This document shows, in pieces, positions 24,376 through 32,639 of a stretch of DNA of 64,000 nucleotides. The stretch spans positions 62,001-126,000 of the forward strand of contig NZ_FOUS01000022.1 of assembly GCF_900114915.1 (NCBI RefSeq), in the 5' to 3' direction. Both the position numbers and the translations under genes were made by a program. How positions within the stretch are numbered: the stretch's first letter is position 1; every line of letters starts with the position of its first letter. The DNA is from Bradyrhizobium sp. Rc3b. Lineage in GTDB: Bacteria > Pseudomonadota > Alphaproteobacteria > Rhizobiales > Xanthobacteraceae. The notes below the pieces were generated by a model. That model did not search any database and was not told the origin of the DNA. It was given only the letters and a program-made list of their open reading frames with translations.

Positions 24376-25451
24376 TGTCATCGACCGGCACTCGCACACA
24401 GCCGCCGCCTCGCGTCATTCAAGCTGCTCGTTCGCCGATCATGGCATCTGCCTTCACAGGGCGAAAGAAGGTGCTTCTGATTCTCGAACTAGCATTGCTG
24501 ATTGCCGCTTCGATCGCACCTATCGTCCTGCCCGATTACATCACTGTCTATGCGACACGCGTGCTGATTCTGTGCCTCTTCGCGTTGTCGTTCGACCTGG
24601 TGTGGGGCTATGCGGGTATTTTGAGCTTGGGTCAGTCGCTGTTCTTCGGCATGGCCGGCTACGGTGTGGCGCTGCTTGCACGCGATTTCGGGGTTGGATC
24701 GATTTTCGCCGTTCTTCCGGCCGGAACCCTGATTGGCTTCGTGGCGGCATTGTTGCTGGCCGGCTTCCTGCTGCTCGGCCGTCACCCCTCCAGTGTGGTC
24801 TTCGTTTCGCTTGGTACTATGACCGGAGCTTACGCAGCTGATCGGCTGGCGAGAGGTTCACATTATCTTGGCGGACAGAATGGTATCCCTTCGATCCCAC
24901 CGATGACCATCGGCTCGCACGAACTGAGCGAGGGACCAGTTTTTTACTACCTGGTGCTCGCCATCCTAGTTCTAATCTACCTTCTGTCGCGCTTTCTGTT
25001 GCGATCCCAGTTCGGACTGGCGCTGGCTGGATTGCGAGAGAACGAACAGCGGATCGCCTTCTTCGGGTACAAAGTGCAACATTTGAAGGCGATCATATTC
25101 GCAGTCAGCGGCGCTATTGCAGGTACTGCCGGTAGCCTTTATGCGTTTCACGAGGGGTTCGTCTGGCCAAACATGCTGGGCGTAGTCATGTCGACCCAGG
25201 TCGTCCTCTACGTCTTGTTCGGCGGCTCCGGGACATTGATCGGTGCGATCATCGGCACCGCGATTGTCGAGGGCCTCAGCTTCTGGCTCTCCGACACTTA
25301 TCGCGATATCTGGCCGGTCATTCTCGGCGCTCTGCTGTTGCTGGTCATTCTGTTCCGGCCCCTCGGCTTGATCAGCCTCCTGCTGGGCGAGCGGGAACGT
25401 GTGGGTAGCTTCGGCCCGAACCGTGAGGAGAAGCGCAATGCCGCTCCTTGA
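24375..25451 (+). CDS. Branched-chain/urea-type ABC transporter permease (LivM-like)
   Basis: The second permease, 358 residues from ATG 24375, which overlaps the previous stop as TGATG. Hydrophobic segments alternate with the family blocks FDLVWGYAGILSLGQSLFFG (about residues 75-94) and GLRENEQRIAFFGYKVQHLK (about 217-236), and YVLFGGSGTLIGAIIGTAI is the conserved C-terminal membrane region. It pairs with the LivH-like permease to form the channel. The N-terminal 25 residues are polar and variable, as usual. Confidence 0.93.
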   Translation: MSSTGTRTQPPPRVIQAARSPIMASAFTGRKKVLLILELALLIAASIAPIVLPDYITVYATRVLILCLFALSFDLVWGYAGILSLGQSLFFGMAGYGVALLARDFGVGSIFAVLPAGTLIGFVAALLLAGFLLLGRHPSSVVFVSLGTMTGAYAADRLARGSHYLGGQNGIPSIPPMTIGSHELSEGPVFYYLVLAILVLIYLLSRFLLRSQFGLALAGLRENEQRIAFFGYKVQHLKAIIFAVSGAIAGTAGSLYAFHEGFVWPNMLGVVMSTQVVLYVLFGGSGTLIGAIIGTAIVEGLSFWLSDTYRDIWPVILGALLLLVILFRPLGLISLLLGERERVGSFGPNREEKRNAAP

Positions 25452-26172
25452 AGCCGCCGGCGTGTCAAAGGTCTTTGGCAAGCTCACCGCGCTGGACGGA
25501 GCGGCGCTCACGGTCGAGGAGAGAGAGTTTCATGGCCTGATCGGGCCGAACGGCTCGGGCAAGAGCACGCTGATGAAGTGTCTTGCAGGTGCGCTCCTGC
25601 CGACGCAAGGCAAGGTGACGTTCATCAATACTGATGTTACCTCGTTTACGCCGCCAGAGCGTGCGCGAGCCGGCATGAGCCTGAAATTTCAGATCACCGC
25701 CGTGTTACCGACCCTCACACTTTACGACAACATCCTGCTCGCGATGCAGGCGCGGTCCTCACTGCTGGATCTGGCTTTCTCGCGCAGTCGAGGACGACTG
25801 CACGAGGAGGTCATGACAATACTCCTCCAATTCCGGCTCGCCGATCGCGCCTTTGATGCTGCGGCGACCCTATCTCACGGGCAGCAGCAATGGTTGGAGA
25901 TCGCGATGGCGCTCGCATGCCGGCCGCGCCTGCTGCTGCTGGACGAGCCCACCGGCGGCATGAGCCTGGAGGAGCGCCGCGTCACCGGCGAATTGCTGCA
26001 GCCGATCAAACAGCATTGCTCGCTTGTCATCGTGGAGCACGACCTGGATTTCATCCGCGACATCTGCGATCGCCTGACCGTGCTCGATCAGGGCAAGGTG
26101 CTGGCGTCAGGAACGGTTGCCGAGATCCAGGCCAACAGAAGCGTCCAGGAGATTTATCTGCGCCGTGCCTGA
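25438..26172 (+). CDS. ABC transporter ATP-binding protein (LivG-like)
   Basis: ATPase subunit of 244 residues. ATG 25438 is chosen since GAGGAG precedes it and it overlaps the permease gene by 14 bases. Walker A is GPNGSGKST (about 36-44), the signature is LSHGQQQWLEIAMAL (about 146), Walker B LLLLDEPTGGMS (about 166-177) and the H-loop VEHDLDF (about 198). The signature Gly-rich core LSHGQQQ is a common LivG/UrtD variant of LSGGQ. It lies between the permeases and the second ATPase. Confidence 0.92.
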   Translation: MPLLEAAGVSKVFGKLTALDGAALTVEEREFHGLIGPNGSGKSTLMKCLAGALLPTQGKVTFINTDVTSFTPPERARAGMSLKFQITAVLPTLTLYDNILLAMQARSSLLDLAFSRSRGRLHEEVMTILLQFRLADRAFDAAATLSHGQQQWLEIAMALACRPRLLLLDEPTGGMSLEERRVTGELLQPIKQHCSLVIVEHDLDFIRDICDRLTVLDQGKVLASGTVAEIQANRSVQEIYLRRA

Positions 26173-26860
26173 ATTCCTCAAAATCAAGCATCTCGATGCC
26201 GGCTACGGACGCAGTCAGGTGTTGTTCGGCGTTGATATGGCCATCCCGCCGCGTGGCGGGGTCGCTGTCCTCGGCCGCAACGGCGCCGGAAAGAGCACGC
26301 TCATGAAAGCGATTGTGGGAGAACTGCCAGCGTGGAAGGGCGGTCTGCAGTTCGACGGCCAAGACATCGATCGGCGGCGGACCGAAGAGCGGGTGCGGGC
26401 CGGCATTGGATATGTGCCGCAAGAGCATTCAGTGTTCGCGCGCCTCTCCGTGCGAGACAATCTCGCCGTCGCATCGCTTTTGCACCCCGATGGATCGGCA
26501 ATGGACCGGGTGATGAGGATGTTTCCGAAACTCGGCCAACGCCTCGATCAGCCGGCCGGAACGCTCTCCGGCGGCGAGCGCAAGATGCTCGCAATCGGGC
26601 GCGCGATCCTCGGAAACCCTAAACTCCTCCTGCTGGATGAGCCGACCGAGGGAGTCTGGATCGGCGTCATCGAGGAGATCACCGAGCGCTTGGTCGAGCT
26701 AGCCAAAGAGATCGCCGTCATCGTCGTCGAGCAACATCTCGACCTCGCAATGCGTGTAGCGGAGCACGCCTATGTGCTCGATCGCGGCCGTGTCGCGCTT
26801 TCGGGCCCATCGCAGCAGCTGCGCAACGACCCGCGGCTGTTGACGTATCTAGCCCCGTAG
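26165..26860 (+). CDS. ABC transporter ATP-binding protein (LivF-like)
   Basis: Second ATPase, 231 residues. The start is GTG 26165, overlapping the previous gene by 8 bases; an earlier in-frame start at 26117 would add 16 residues that are not family-like. Walker A is GRNGAGKST, the signature LSGGERKMLAIGRAI, Walker B LLLLDEPTEG and the H-loop VEQHLDLA. After Walker B it reads VWIGVIEE where LivF proteins usually have LAP-(I/V)-V, a variant that fits amide/urea-type systems. It completes the importer. Confidence 0.92.
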   Translation: MPEFLKIKHLDAGYGRSQVLFGVDMAIPPRGGVAVLGRNGAGKSTLMKAIVGELPAWKGGLQFDGQDIDRRRTEERVRAGIGYVPQEHSVFARLSVRDNLAVASLLHPDGSAMDRVMRMFPKLGQRLDQPAGTLSGGERKMLAIGRAILGNPKLLLLDEPTEGVWIGVIEEITERLVELAKEIAVIVVEQHLDLAMRVAEHAYVLDRGRVALSGPSQQLRNDPRLLTYLAP

Positions 26861-26935
26861 AGGCGTTCGCCAGCGGCCATCCCAGCCGAAGGTGACGCAT
26901 TCGAGTTCCTTGCGATGGCTGAACAGAGAGGGTCC

Positions 26936-28192
26936 ATGTCCGAAAGTATCAGCGATTTTGTGAATGCGTGCCAAGTCGTCGACGTCCATGAACATCACAT
27001 GCCTGAGGTCGTGCATAGCCCGGACGTAAACCTGTTGAAACTGTTCCAACAGAGCTATGCGGCTTGGACGAGCCACGTGCTGCCATGCGAGCCCAAGGCA
27101 ACGATCGAAGCGATATCTAGCCCTACCGAGCCGACCACCTGGGAGGCTCTTGCTCCGTTCCTCGAGAGGAGCGGATCGAACGCATTCGTCCGTAATCTCG
27201 TCCGCGGAGTCGCCGAGCTTTACGGCGTCGCCGACACCGGGATCACGCGCGACAACTGGAAGGCGGTAGACGCGTCAGTGCGTTTGCGTCACCAGGAGGC
27301 GACATGGCCAACTGAAGTGATCGGCCGGGCCGCCATCGGAAGGATCGTAACGGACCCTTTTCTCGATCCGTTGATGGATCCGCGGCCGGTCCTTGGAGAA
27401 ACTTACGATGGGGTCCTGCGGATTAACGCATTCGCCCTCGGCTGGCGCCCCGAATCCTGCGATCATAATGGAAATTGCGGCCATGCCCTGCTGCGGCGTC
27501 TCGGCATGGAGGTGAAAACCTTCGATGATTATTGCGACGCAATCCGCGAGCTCGTAGCCGGCTGCTCCCGGCGCAATCACATTGCGCTCAAGAACGCACT
27601 CGCCTATGACCGGGATCTCAGCTTTGACGAACCCAACAAGGAACTGGCTCGGCAGGCCTGGGGACGGATTTCGCCATCACCGGCAGCGCGCAAGGCTTTC
27701 TGCGATTTTGTCGTCGACTTGTTTTGTCAACTCGCAGGCGAGGCCGACCTGCCGGTCCAAACTCACCTTGGAACGGCAATCCTACGCGGCTCCCACCCGC
27801 TACGTATGACCGGATTGATTGAGCGTCATCCTCGGACCCGCTTTCTGCTGATGCATTTGGCCTACCCCTGGAGCCGGGACTTGTTGGGAATGGCCTTTGT
27901 GTATCGAAATGTCTGGCTTGATTTGTGCTGGTCTTTTCTGTTGAGCCCGTCGCATTTCAAGCTCGCCCTGCACGAGGCCATCGAAGTTTTGCCAGATGAC
28001 TCGCGAATGATGATCGGAGGAGATTGTCTTCACGTTGAGGAGACGTTTGCTGCGATACAGGGCGCGCGCCGGTTGATCGGAGAAGTTCTGAACGAAAAAG
28101 TCGCGAACGGCTACTTTCGGTCGCGCGACGCAGAGCGCTTGGCGATCAGAATCCTTGGCGAGAACGCGAAGCAGTTTTTCAGACTATCCTGA
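26936..28192 (+). CDS. Amidohydrolase-superfamily metal-dependent hydrolase
   Basis: A TIM-barrel amidohydrolase (amidohydrolase_2 type) of 418 residues. The N-terminal metal motif appears as VVDVHEHHMPE (about residues 17-27). Further metal or catalytic candidates are the lysine in ALKNALAYDR, the histidine in VQTHLGTAI, the histidine in LLMHLAYP and the aspartate in IGGDCLH. ATG 26936 is favoured because AGAGGG lies just upstream; an ATG at 26915 is in frame. It follows the ABC operon by 75 bases, so hydrolysis of the imported compound, perhaps an amide or decarboxylation substrate, is inferred. Confidence 0.82.
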   Translation: MSESISDFVNACQVVDVHEHHMPEVVHSPDVNLLKLFQQSYAAWTSHVLPCEPKATIEAISSPTEPTTWEALAPFLERSGSNAFVRNLVRGVAELYGVADTGITRDNWKAVDASVRLRHQEATWPTEVIGRAAIGRIVTDPFLDPLMDPRPVLGETYDGVLRINAFALGWRPESCDHNGNCGHALLRRLGMEVKTFDDYCDAIRELVAGCSRRNHIALKNALAYDRDLSFDEPNKELARQAWGRISPSPAARKAFCDFVVDLFCQLAGEADLPVQTHLGTAILRGSHPLRMTGLIERHPRTRFLLMHLAYPWSRDLLGMAFVYRNVWLDLCWSFLLSPSHFKLALHEAIEVLPDDSRMMIGGDCLHVEETFAAIQGARRLIGEVLNEKVANGYFRSRDAERLAIRILGENAKQFFRLS

Positions 28193-28340
28193 ATGCTGCA
28201 CTTCGTTACGCGAGTTTACCCAAATATGAGCGGAAGAGGCTGCTTGAGACCCAAAATGACGGATAGCCTTCAGGCTTCCGCGCCCCCCGAAAGCGCAGGG
28301 CACGTGGATTTAAGGCCATGAGCTAAGGGAAGGTCAGTTC

Positions 28341-29563
28341 GATGTTGAGTGATGACCGACAACCCAGCCGTCGCCGCTTTCTCTGCAATTTCGCGTTTGC
28401 GTCTGCGGCCATTGTGTCCGGCCGGGCAGCTGGGTGATCCGTCCTGACTGGGCCAACGCCGTCGAACGCCCGATCAGGATAGGCATTGCCACCGACCTTA
28501 CGGGGGCACTCGGCTTTGCGGGGAATACCGACGCCAATGTCGCTCGCATGGTGGTCAACGACATCAACGAAACTGGTGGTCTGCTGGGGCGCCCCATCGA
28601 GCTCCTGATCGAGGACACAGCGTCCAACGAGTCCGTCGCTATTGGCAATGTCCGCAAGCTGATTCAGCGAGACAAGGTCGACCTGGTGCTCGGTGGCATT
28701 GCGAGCTCGATGCGCAACGCCATCAAGGACATCATCATCTCTCGTGGCAAGACGCTCTACATCTATCCGCAGGCCGACGAAGGCAAGGAGTGCACGCCCT
28801 ATCTGTTCTGCACCGGCCCCGTACCGGCGCAGAATTGCGACCGGTTCATCCCTTGGTTGATCAAGAACGGGGGCAAACGCTTCGCCCTCCCTGGCTCCAA
28901 CTACGTCTGGCCACAAACAATCAACGCCTATGCGCGCAAGGTGATCGAGAGCAGCGGCGGGGAGGTGGTGTTCGAGGAGTACTACCCCCTCGACCAGATC
29001 GATTTTTCAGCGACCGTGAGCCGCATCACGTCCAACAAAGTAGACGTGGTATTCAATAGCGTCATCCCGCCCCTGGCGTCGGCTCCTTCTTCAAACAGCT
29101 CTATGAAGCAGGCTTCTCCAGGAATGGGGGACAGCTGGGCTGCGTCTACTACGACGAGAACACGCTCGAAATGAATCAGGCTCACGAGATCGAGGGCCTC
29201 GCCAGCAGCCTCGACTATTACAAGGCACTGGCAATGGAAGACCCGGTGAGCGCCAAAATTCAGTCGGTCTACGAAAAGCAGTTTCCTGGCAAGTTCCGGT
29301 TCTCAGCAGGGAGCGCGGCGACCGGCACTTATCGAGGATTGAAGCTGTGGGAAGCCGCAGTCAAGGAAGCCGGCACAATTGACCGCGACGCCGTCGCCGC
29401 CGCGCTCGATCACGCAAAGCTTGCGCAAGGGCCTGGCGGGCCGGCGGAGATGGTGGCGGGCAAGCGCCACTGCAGGATGAACATGTACGTTGCTGTGGCA
29501 AGGGCAGGCCAATACGAGATCGTCGCCCGTAGCGCCGGCCTGGTCGAGCCGAAGGAGTGTTGA
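28341..29563 (+). pseudogene. Second AmiC/UrtA-type binding protein gene, frameshifted twice
   Basis: A paralogue of the binding protein gene at 23155-24375, similar along its whole length. The start MLSDDRQPSRRRFLCNFAFA retains the twin-arginine signal, but a one-base deletion near 28420 ends that frame at a TGA. The body continues in another frame (from 28434) to about 29072, where two extra bases in CCCCTGG shift it again, and the C-terminus is read from about 29075 to 29563. All three segments match the intact copy closely, so this is a recent duplication that has lost function. Confidence 0.88.
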
Positions 29564-29622
29564 CTCCGCCATCTCACGCGGACCAACTTTGCTGGCGCCG
29601 CGTGCGAGGCAGATCTGGGTAG

Positions 29623-30405
29623 CTAGTTCCCGCGATAGTCCGGCGGCCTCTTCTCAAAGAAGGCGTTCATTCCTTCCTGCTGGTCAGCTGTGCTGAACGC
29701 AAACCGGATCGCTTGGCGTTCAAACTCGAGCCCGGCCTCCAGCGTGGTCTGAAACGCGGCGAGAACGGCCGCTTTGGCAAGTTCAGCCGAACGGGGAGGC
29801 TTTTGCGCAATCAGATCGGCTAATTCGAGCGCACGAATCTGCGCCCTGCCGCTTTCGACAACTTCCGCTACAAGGCCGGCCTGCACCGCAAGCCGCGCCG
29901 TGATGGATTGGCCGCTCAGGATCATCAGCATGGCCAGCGATTTGCCAGCCACACGCGTCAGCCTTTGCGTTGCGCCGTCGCCCGGCAATATCCCGATGTT
30001 AATCTCAGGCTGCCCAAATACCGCCCCTTCGCCTGCTATCACGATATCCGCGAGCAGTGCCAGTTCGTGGCCGCCGCCGAAACAAATGCCCTCGACTGCG
30101 GCAATGAGAGGCTTGGGGAAATTGGCGACATCCCTCCAGGCAGAACGTCGTGCGGAATTGTCGATTGCCTCAAAGCCGCGCTCTCGCATCTCCTTGATAT
30201 CGGCTCCGGCAGAGAAGAACGCATCGCTGCCACACAGCACGACACAGCGGACATCTTCGTCGGTTGCGGCATCGCGCAAGGTGGCGCCTAGATCCACGAT
30301 CATGTCGTTGCTCAAGGCGTTTCGTTTCGATTTCCTGTTCAGCGTCAAAAGGCGCACGTGGGGCGCGACAGATGTCGACAAGATGAGATCGGACGTCTTC
30401 GTCAT
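29623..30405 (-). CDS. Enoyl-CoA hydratase/isomerase family protein
   Basis: A crotonase-fold enzyme of 260 residues. The start is the ATG at 30405, with AGGAG six bases upstream; a longer frame to 30525 would add 40 unlikely residues and cover an operator. The first oxyanion-hole segment is FFSAGADIKEM (about 68-78) and the second is GICFGGGHELALLADIVIA (about 107-125). The acid-base Glu position is filled in GQPEINIGILPG. It acts on a CoA thioester, probably adding water to an enoyl-CoA. A palindrome centred 49 bases upstream matches those in front of other genes of the cluster. Confidence 0.9.
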   Translation of the reverse strand: MTKTSDLILSTSVAPHVRLLTLNRKSKRNALSNDMIVDLGATLRDAATDEDVRCVVLCGSDAFFSAGADIKEMRERGFEAIDNSARRSAWRDVANFPKPLIAAVEGICFGGGHELALLADIVIAGEGAVFGQPEINIGILPGDGATQRLTRVAGKSLAMLMILSGQSITARLAVQAGLVAEVVESGRAQIRALELADLIAQKPPRSAELAKAAVLAAFQTTLEAGLEFERQAIRFAFSTADQQEGMNAFFEKRPPDYRGN

Positions 30406-30445
30406 GGGGGTTCTCCTGAAGGAATATGAGAACCAGCCCCTTAGA

Positions 30446-30461
30446 CTGAAATCGATTTCGT
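30446..30461. promoter_or_regulatory. LacI-type operator candidate, site 1
   Basis: CTGAAATCGATTTCGT differs from the perfect palindromes at 30611 and 36721 only in its last two bases. It lies 41-56 bases upstream of the enoyl-CoA hydratase start on the minus strand, the right place for a repressor. The central CG with flanking A/T arms is typical of LacI-family operators. Confidence 0.7.
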
Positions 30462-30610
30462 GACAACGAGCGGATGTTGAAGCCGCTTTTTCGACTGAAC
30501 CAGCCAAAGCGGTGCTGGCGCCCAAGGCTCAACGCTGTTCGCGCTGACCCGTGATGCCAGCTCCATCCTTGAAAAACAGCTTGACTCCACAGTTCCTAAT
30601 TCTTAATAGT

Positions 30611-30628
30611 TCTGAAATCGATTTCAGA
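30611..30628. promoter_or_regulatory. LacI-type operator candidate, site 2
   Basis: TCTGAAATCGATTTCAGA is an exact 18-bp palindrome in the 710-base region between the divergent hydratase and MHS transporter genes. Two sites (30446 and 30611) about 165 bp apart could be bridged by a tetrameric repressor. The rest of the region (30628-31115) holds no gene I can support. Confidence 0.75.
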
Positions 30629-31115
30629 AATGGACGGTAGAGCTGACCGATACTGCGGGAAAACCGGAAGCATGCGGCCGGCCGGAGTGGGCCGCATCTG
30701 AGGAATCTCATTGACGCTGGGACGTCTTTTGACGTCGCGCCGTCCAACAAGAACATCAGCTTCTTCAGAAGCGCGATTAGAGCAACAGGAGGAAGGCTAG
30801 CCATGAGAATGGCACGAAATCGCGCGCGCGCTTTATGCGAGCCGCCGCGCAAGTCGCAAGCAACGATGGAAGTGTCCGGCCCCCTTGGGGTCCTGCAATG
30901 GCCGCTCCTGAGGCGAGGTCCTCAAATACGTGAAGCGAGGCGGGTTTTCCGCCGGCATCCCGGGCACCTTTTGCGCCTGCGCTTCCGTGGTCCGGCCTGC
31001 CAGGCCGCCGCTCTCCTAGACCCCGCCGCGGCCGGCGCAGTGGAGCCGACCAGCGGCTGCTCGTTCTTGCGCGACCCGGAACATCATCAACGTCATCAAT
31101 AGAGCCCGAGGACCC

Positions 31116-32441
31116 ATGAACATCATTGCTCAGCCCAGCGCTGTACCCATCCAGCTTGACAAGCAAATTGCCAACAAGCGGATGACCGCCGGCCTTGGAG
31201 GAGGGGTGGCGCTGGAGTGGTACGACTGGAATGTCTACGGCGTCATGGCAGCGTTTCTCTCCCCGCACTTCTTCCCTTCCGATGATCCCACCACCTCGCT
31301 GCTGGCGGGGCTGGCCGTGTACGGGGCGGGCTTTTGCGCTCGGCCGCTGGGCGCGGTTTTGCTGGGGCCGATCGCAGATCGCATCAGCCACAAGCGCGTG
31401 ATGCTGATCTCGGTCACGGCCATGGCGGTTTGCTCGCTTTTGATATCCTTGCTGCCCACCTACAAGGACCTCGGCGTCACGGCGGCCATAGCGCTGCTGA
31501 TCATGCGGCTGATTCAGGGGCTTGCCACAGGTGCTGAGGCTGGTGTCGCCAACGCGATTGCAATTGAATTGGCGCCACCTGGAAAGGAGGGACACTACCT
31601 CGGTCTAATTGGTGGCACATTCATCCAGTTGGGAAACCTTGGATCCAGCCTGGTTGCCTTCCTAGTGAGCGCCTCGGTCGCACCTGAAGCCATGCGCGAG
31701 TGGGCCTGGCGCATACCGTTCGCGGTGGGTGGCGTGCTCGGCCTTTTGATCATCTATCTGCGTACGACGGTGCCGGAAACCTTGATCAATCAAGCCATGC
31801 ATAGGCAAGACGAATCTTCGCGCATTCAGGAAACGACTGGCGGTGTGTGGAAAACGCTATGGAGCGTCCGCCTTTCGCTGCTCGCCGTCATCCTGGTGAT
31901 CGGTTCGGTGCAGATCGCCAACTATGCCTGGAACACCGGTCTGCCCAACATGGCCAACACGGTCTTCAAAGAGAACAGCACGTATGTGTACGGGATCATG
32001 ACGCTGATGGTCCTGATCTGGATGTCGACGGCGCCTCTTATCGGCGCTTTCGCGGACAAAGTGCGACCCTCGCGCGCGTTCACGCTGCTGCGCCTGTTGC
32101 TCATCCCATGCTTCTTCCTGACACTATTCTATTCGGAAAAAGGCATCGTCACGTTCTTCTTTGTCACGGTGTTTGGCGGCGCCATCGTGGGGTTCAACAT
32201 GGCCCTCTATAACTTCATCGCCACCACGCTGATGCCGCGCGCCGTGCGGACCACCGGAGTGGCGCTCGGCTATGCGCTCGGCGTCTCTCTGTTTGGCGGG
32301 ACGTCACCCTATCTGCTGGTCTGGTTGCAACGCGAGCACATCGCATGGATGTTTCCAGTGTACGGATCGTTGATCGCGCTCCTGAGCGTGCTGGTCTACC
32401 AGATCGCCAAGAAGCGCGGCCGCCTCTACATCGGTGAATAA
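31116..32441 (+). CDS. MHS-family MFS transporter
   Basis: A major facilitator of 441 residues with about twelve membrane segments. It belongs to the metabolite:H+ symporter (KgtP/ShiA/ProP) group, shown by LEWYDWNVYGVMAAFLSPHF near the first membrane segment and DRISHKRVMLISVTAMA in the loop between segments 2 and 3 (the usual G-x-x-x-D-R motif reads GPIADR). The segment LIQGLATGAEAGVANAIAIE is also typical. It imports a carboxylate or zwitterion with protons. A GAGG precedes the ATG. The operators at 30446 and 30611 place it in the local regulon. Confidence 0.92.
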   Translation: MNIIAQPSAVPIQLDKQIANKRMTAGLGGGVALEWYDWNVYGVMAAFLSPHFFPSDDPTTSLLAGLAVYGAGFCARPLGAVLLGPIADRISHKRVMLISVTAMAVCSLLISLLPTYKDLGVTAAIALLIMRLIQGLATGAEAGVANAIAIELAPPGKEGHYLGLIGGTFIQLGNLGSSLVAFLVSASVAPEAMREWAWRIPFAVGGVLGLLIIYLRTTVPETLINQAMHRQDESSRIQETTGGVWKTLWSVRLSLLAVILVIGSVQIANYAWNTGLPNMANTVFKENSTYVYGIMTLMVLIWMSTAPLIGAFADKVRPSRAFTLLRLLLIPCFFLTLFYSEKGIVTFFFVTVFGGAIVGFNMALYNFIATTLMPRAVRTTGVALGYALGVSLFGGTSPYLLVWLQREHIAWMFPVYGSLIALLSVLVYQIAKKRGRLYIGE

Positions 32442-32447
32442 ACACTC

Positions 32448-32482
32448 TGCCCCTGCGCTTCGCCGTGCCCGCAACAGGGGCA
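32448..32482 (+). terminator. Hairpin after the MHS transporter gene
   Basis: TGCCCCTG (32448-32455) pairs exactly with CAGGGGCA (32475-32482) around a 19-base loop, seven bases after the transporter stop. No T-run follows, so it may stabilise mRNA or be a weak attenuator more than a terminator. Confidence 0.35.
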
Positions 32483-32639
32483 CAGCGCTCCACGTCAGGT
32501 GCAAAACATAAGGGCTCGCGCGTGTCCCTTTCATGCTGGGCAAGAACATGGGTCGGCGCAAGCGTCCCTGCGCGAGCAGTCATTCACAAGACAAAGACTG
32601 CTTGCGCGGCACTGAGTTGCTGAAACTGGAGTCCGAAGC

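Noticed and set aside
30719..30738. Repeated GACGTC around TTTT
   Set aside because: Two GACGTC words four bases apart look symmetrical, but the centre is not self-complementary and there is no related site before other genes of the cluster.
30777..31595. 272-codon minus-strand frame
   Set aside because: It is antisense to the start of the MHS transporter gene and has Arg/Gln/His-rich shadow composition with no motif.
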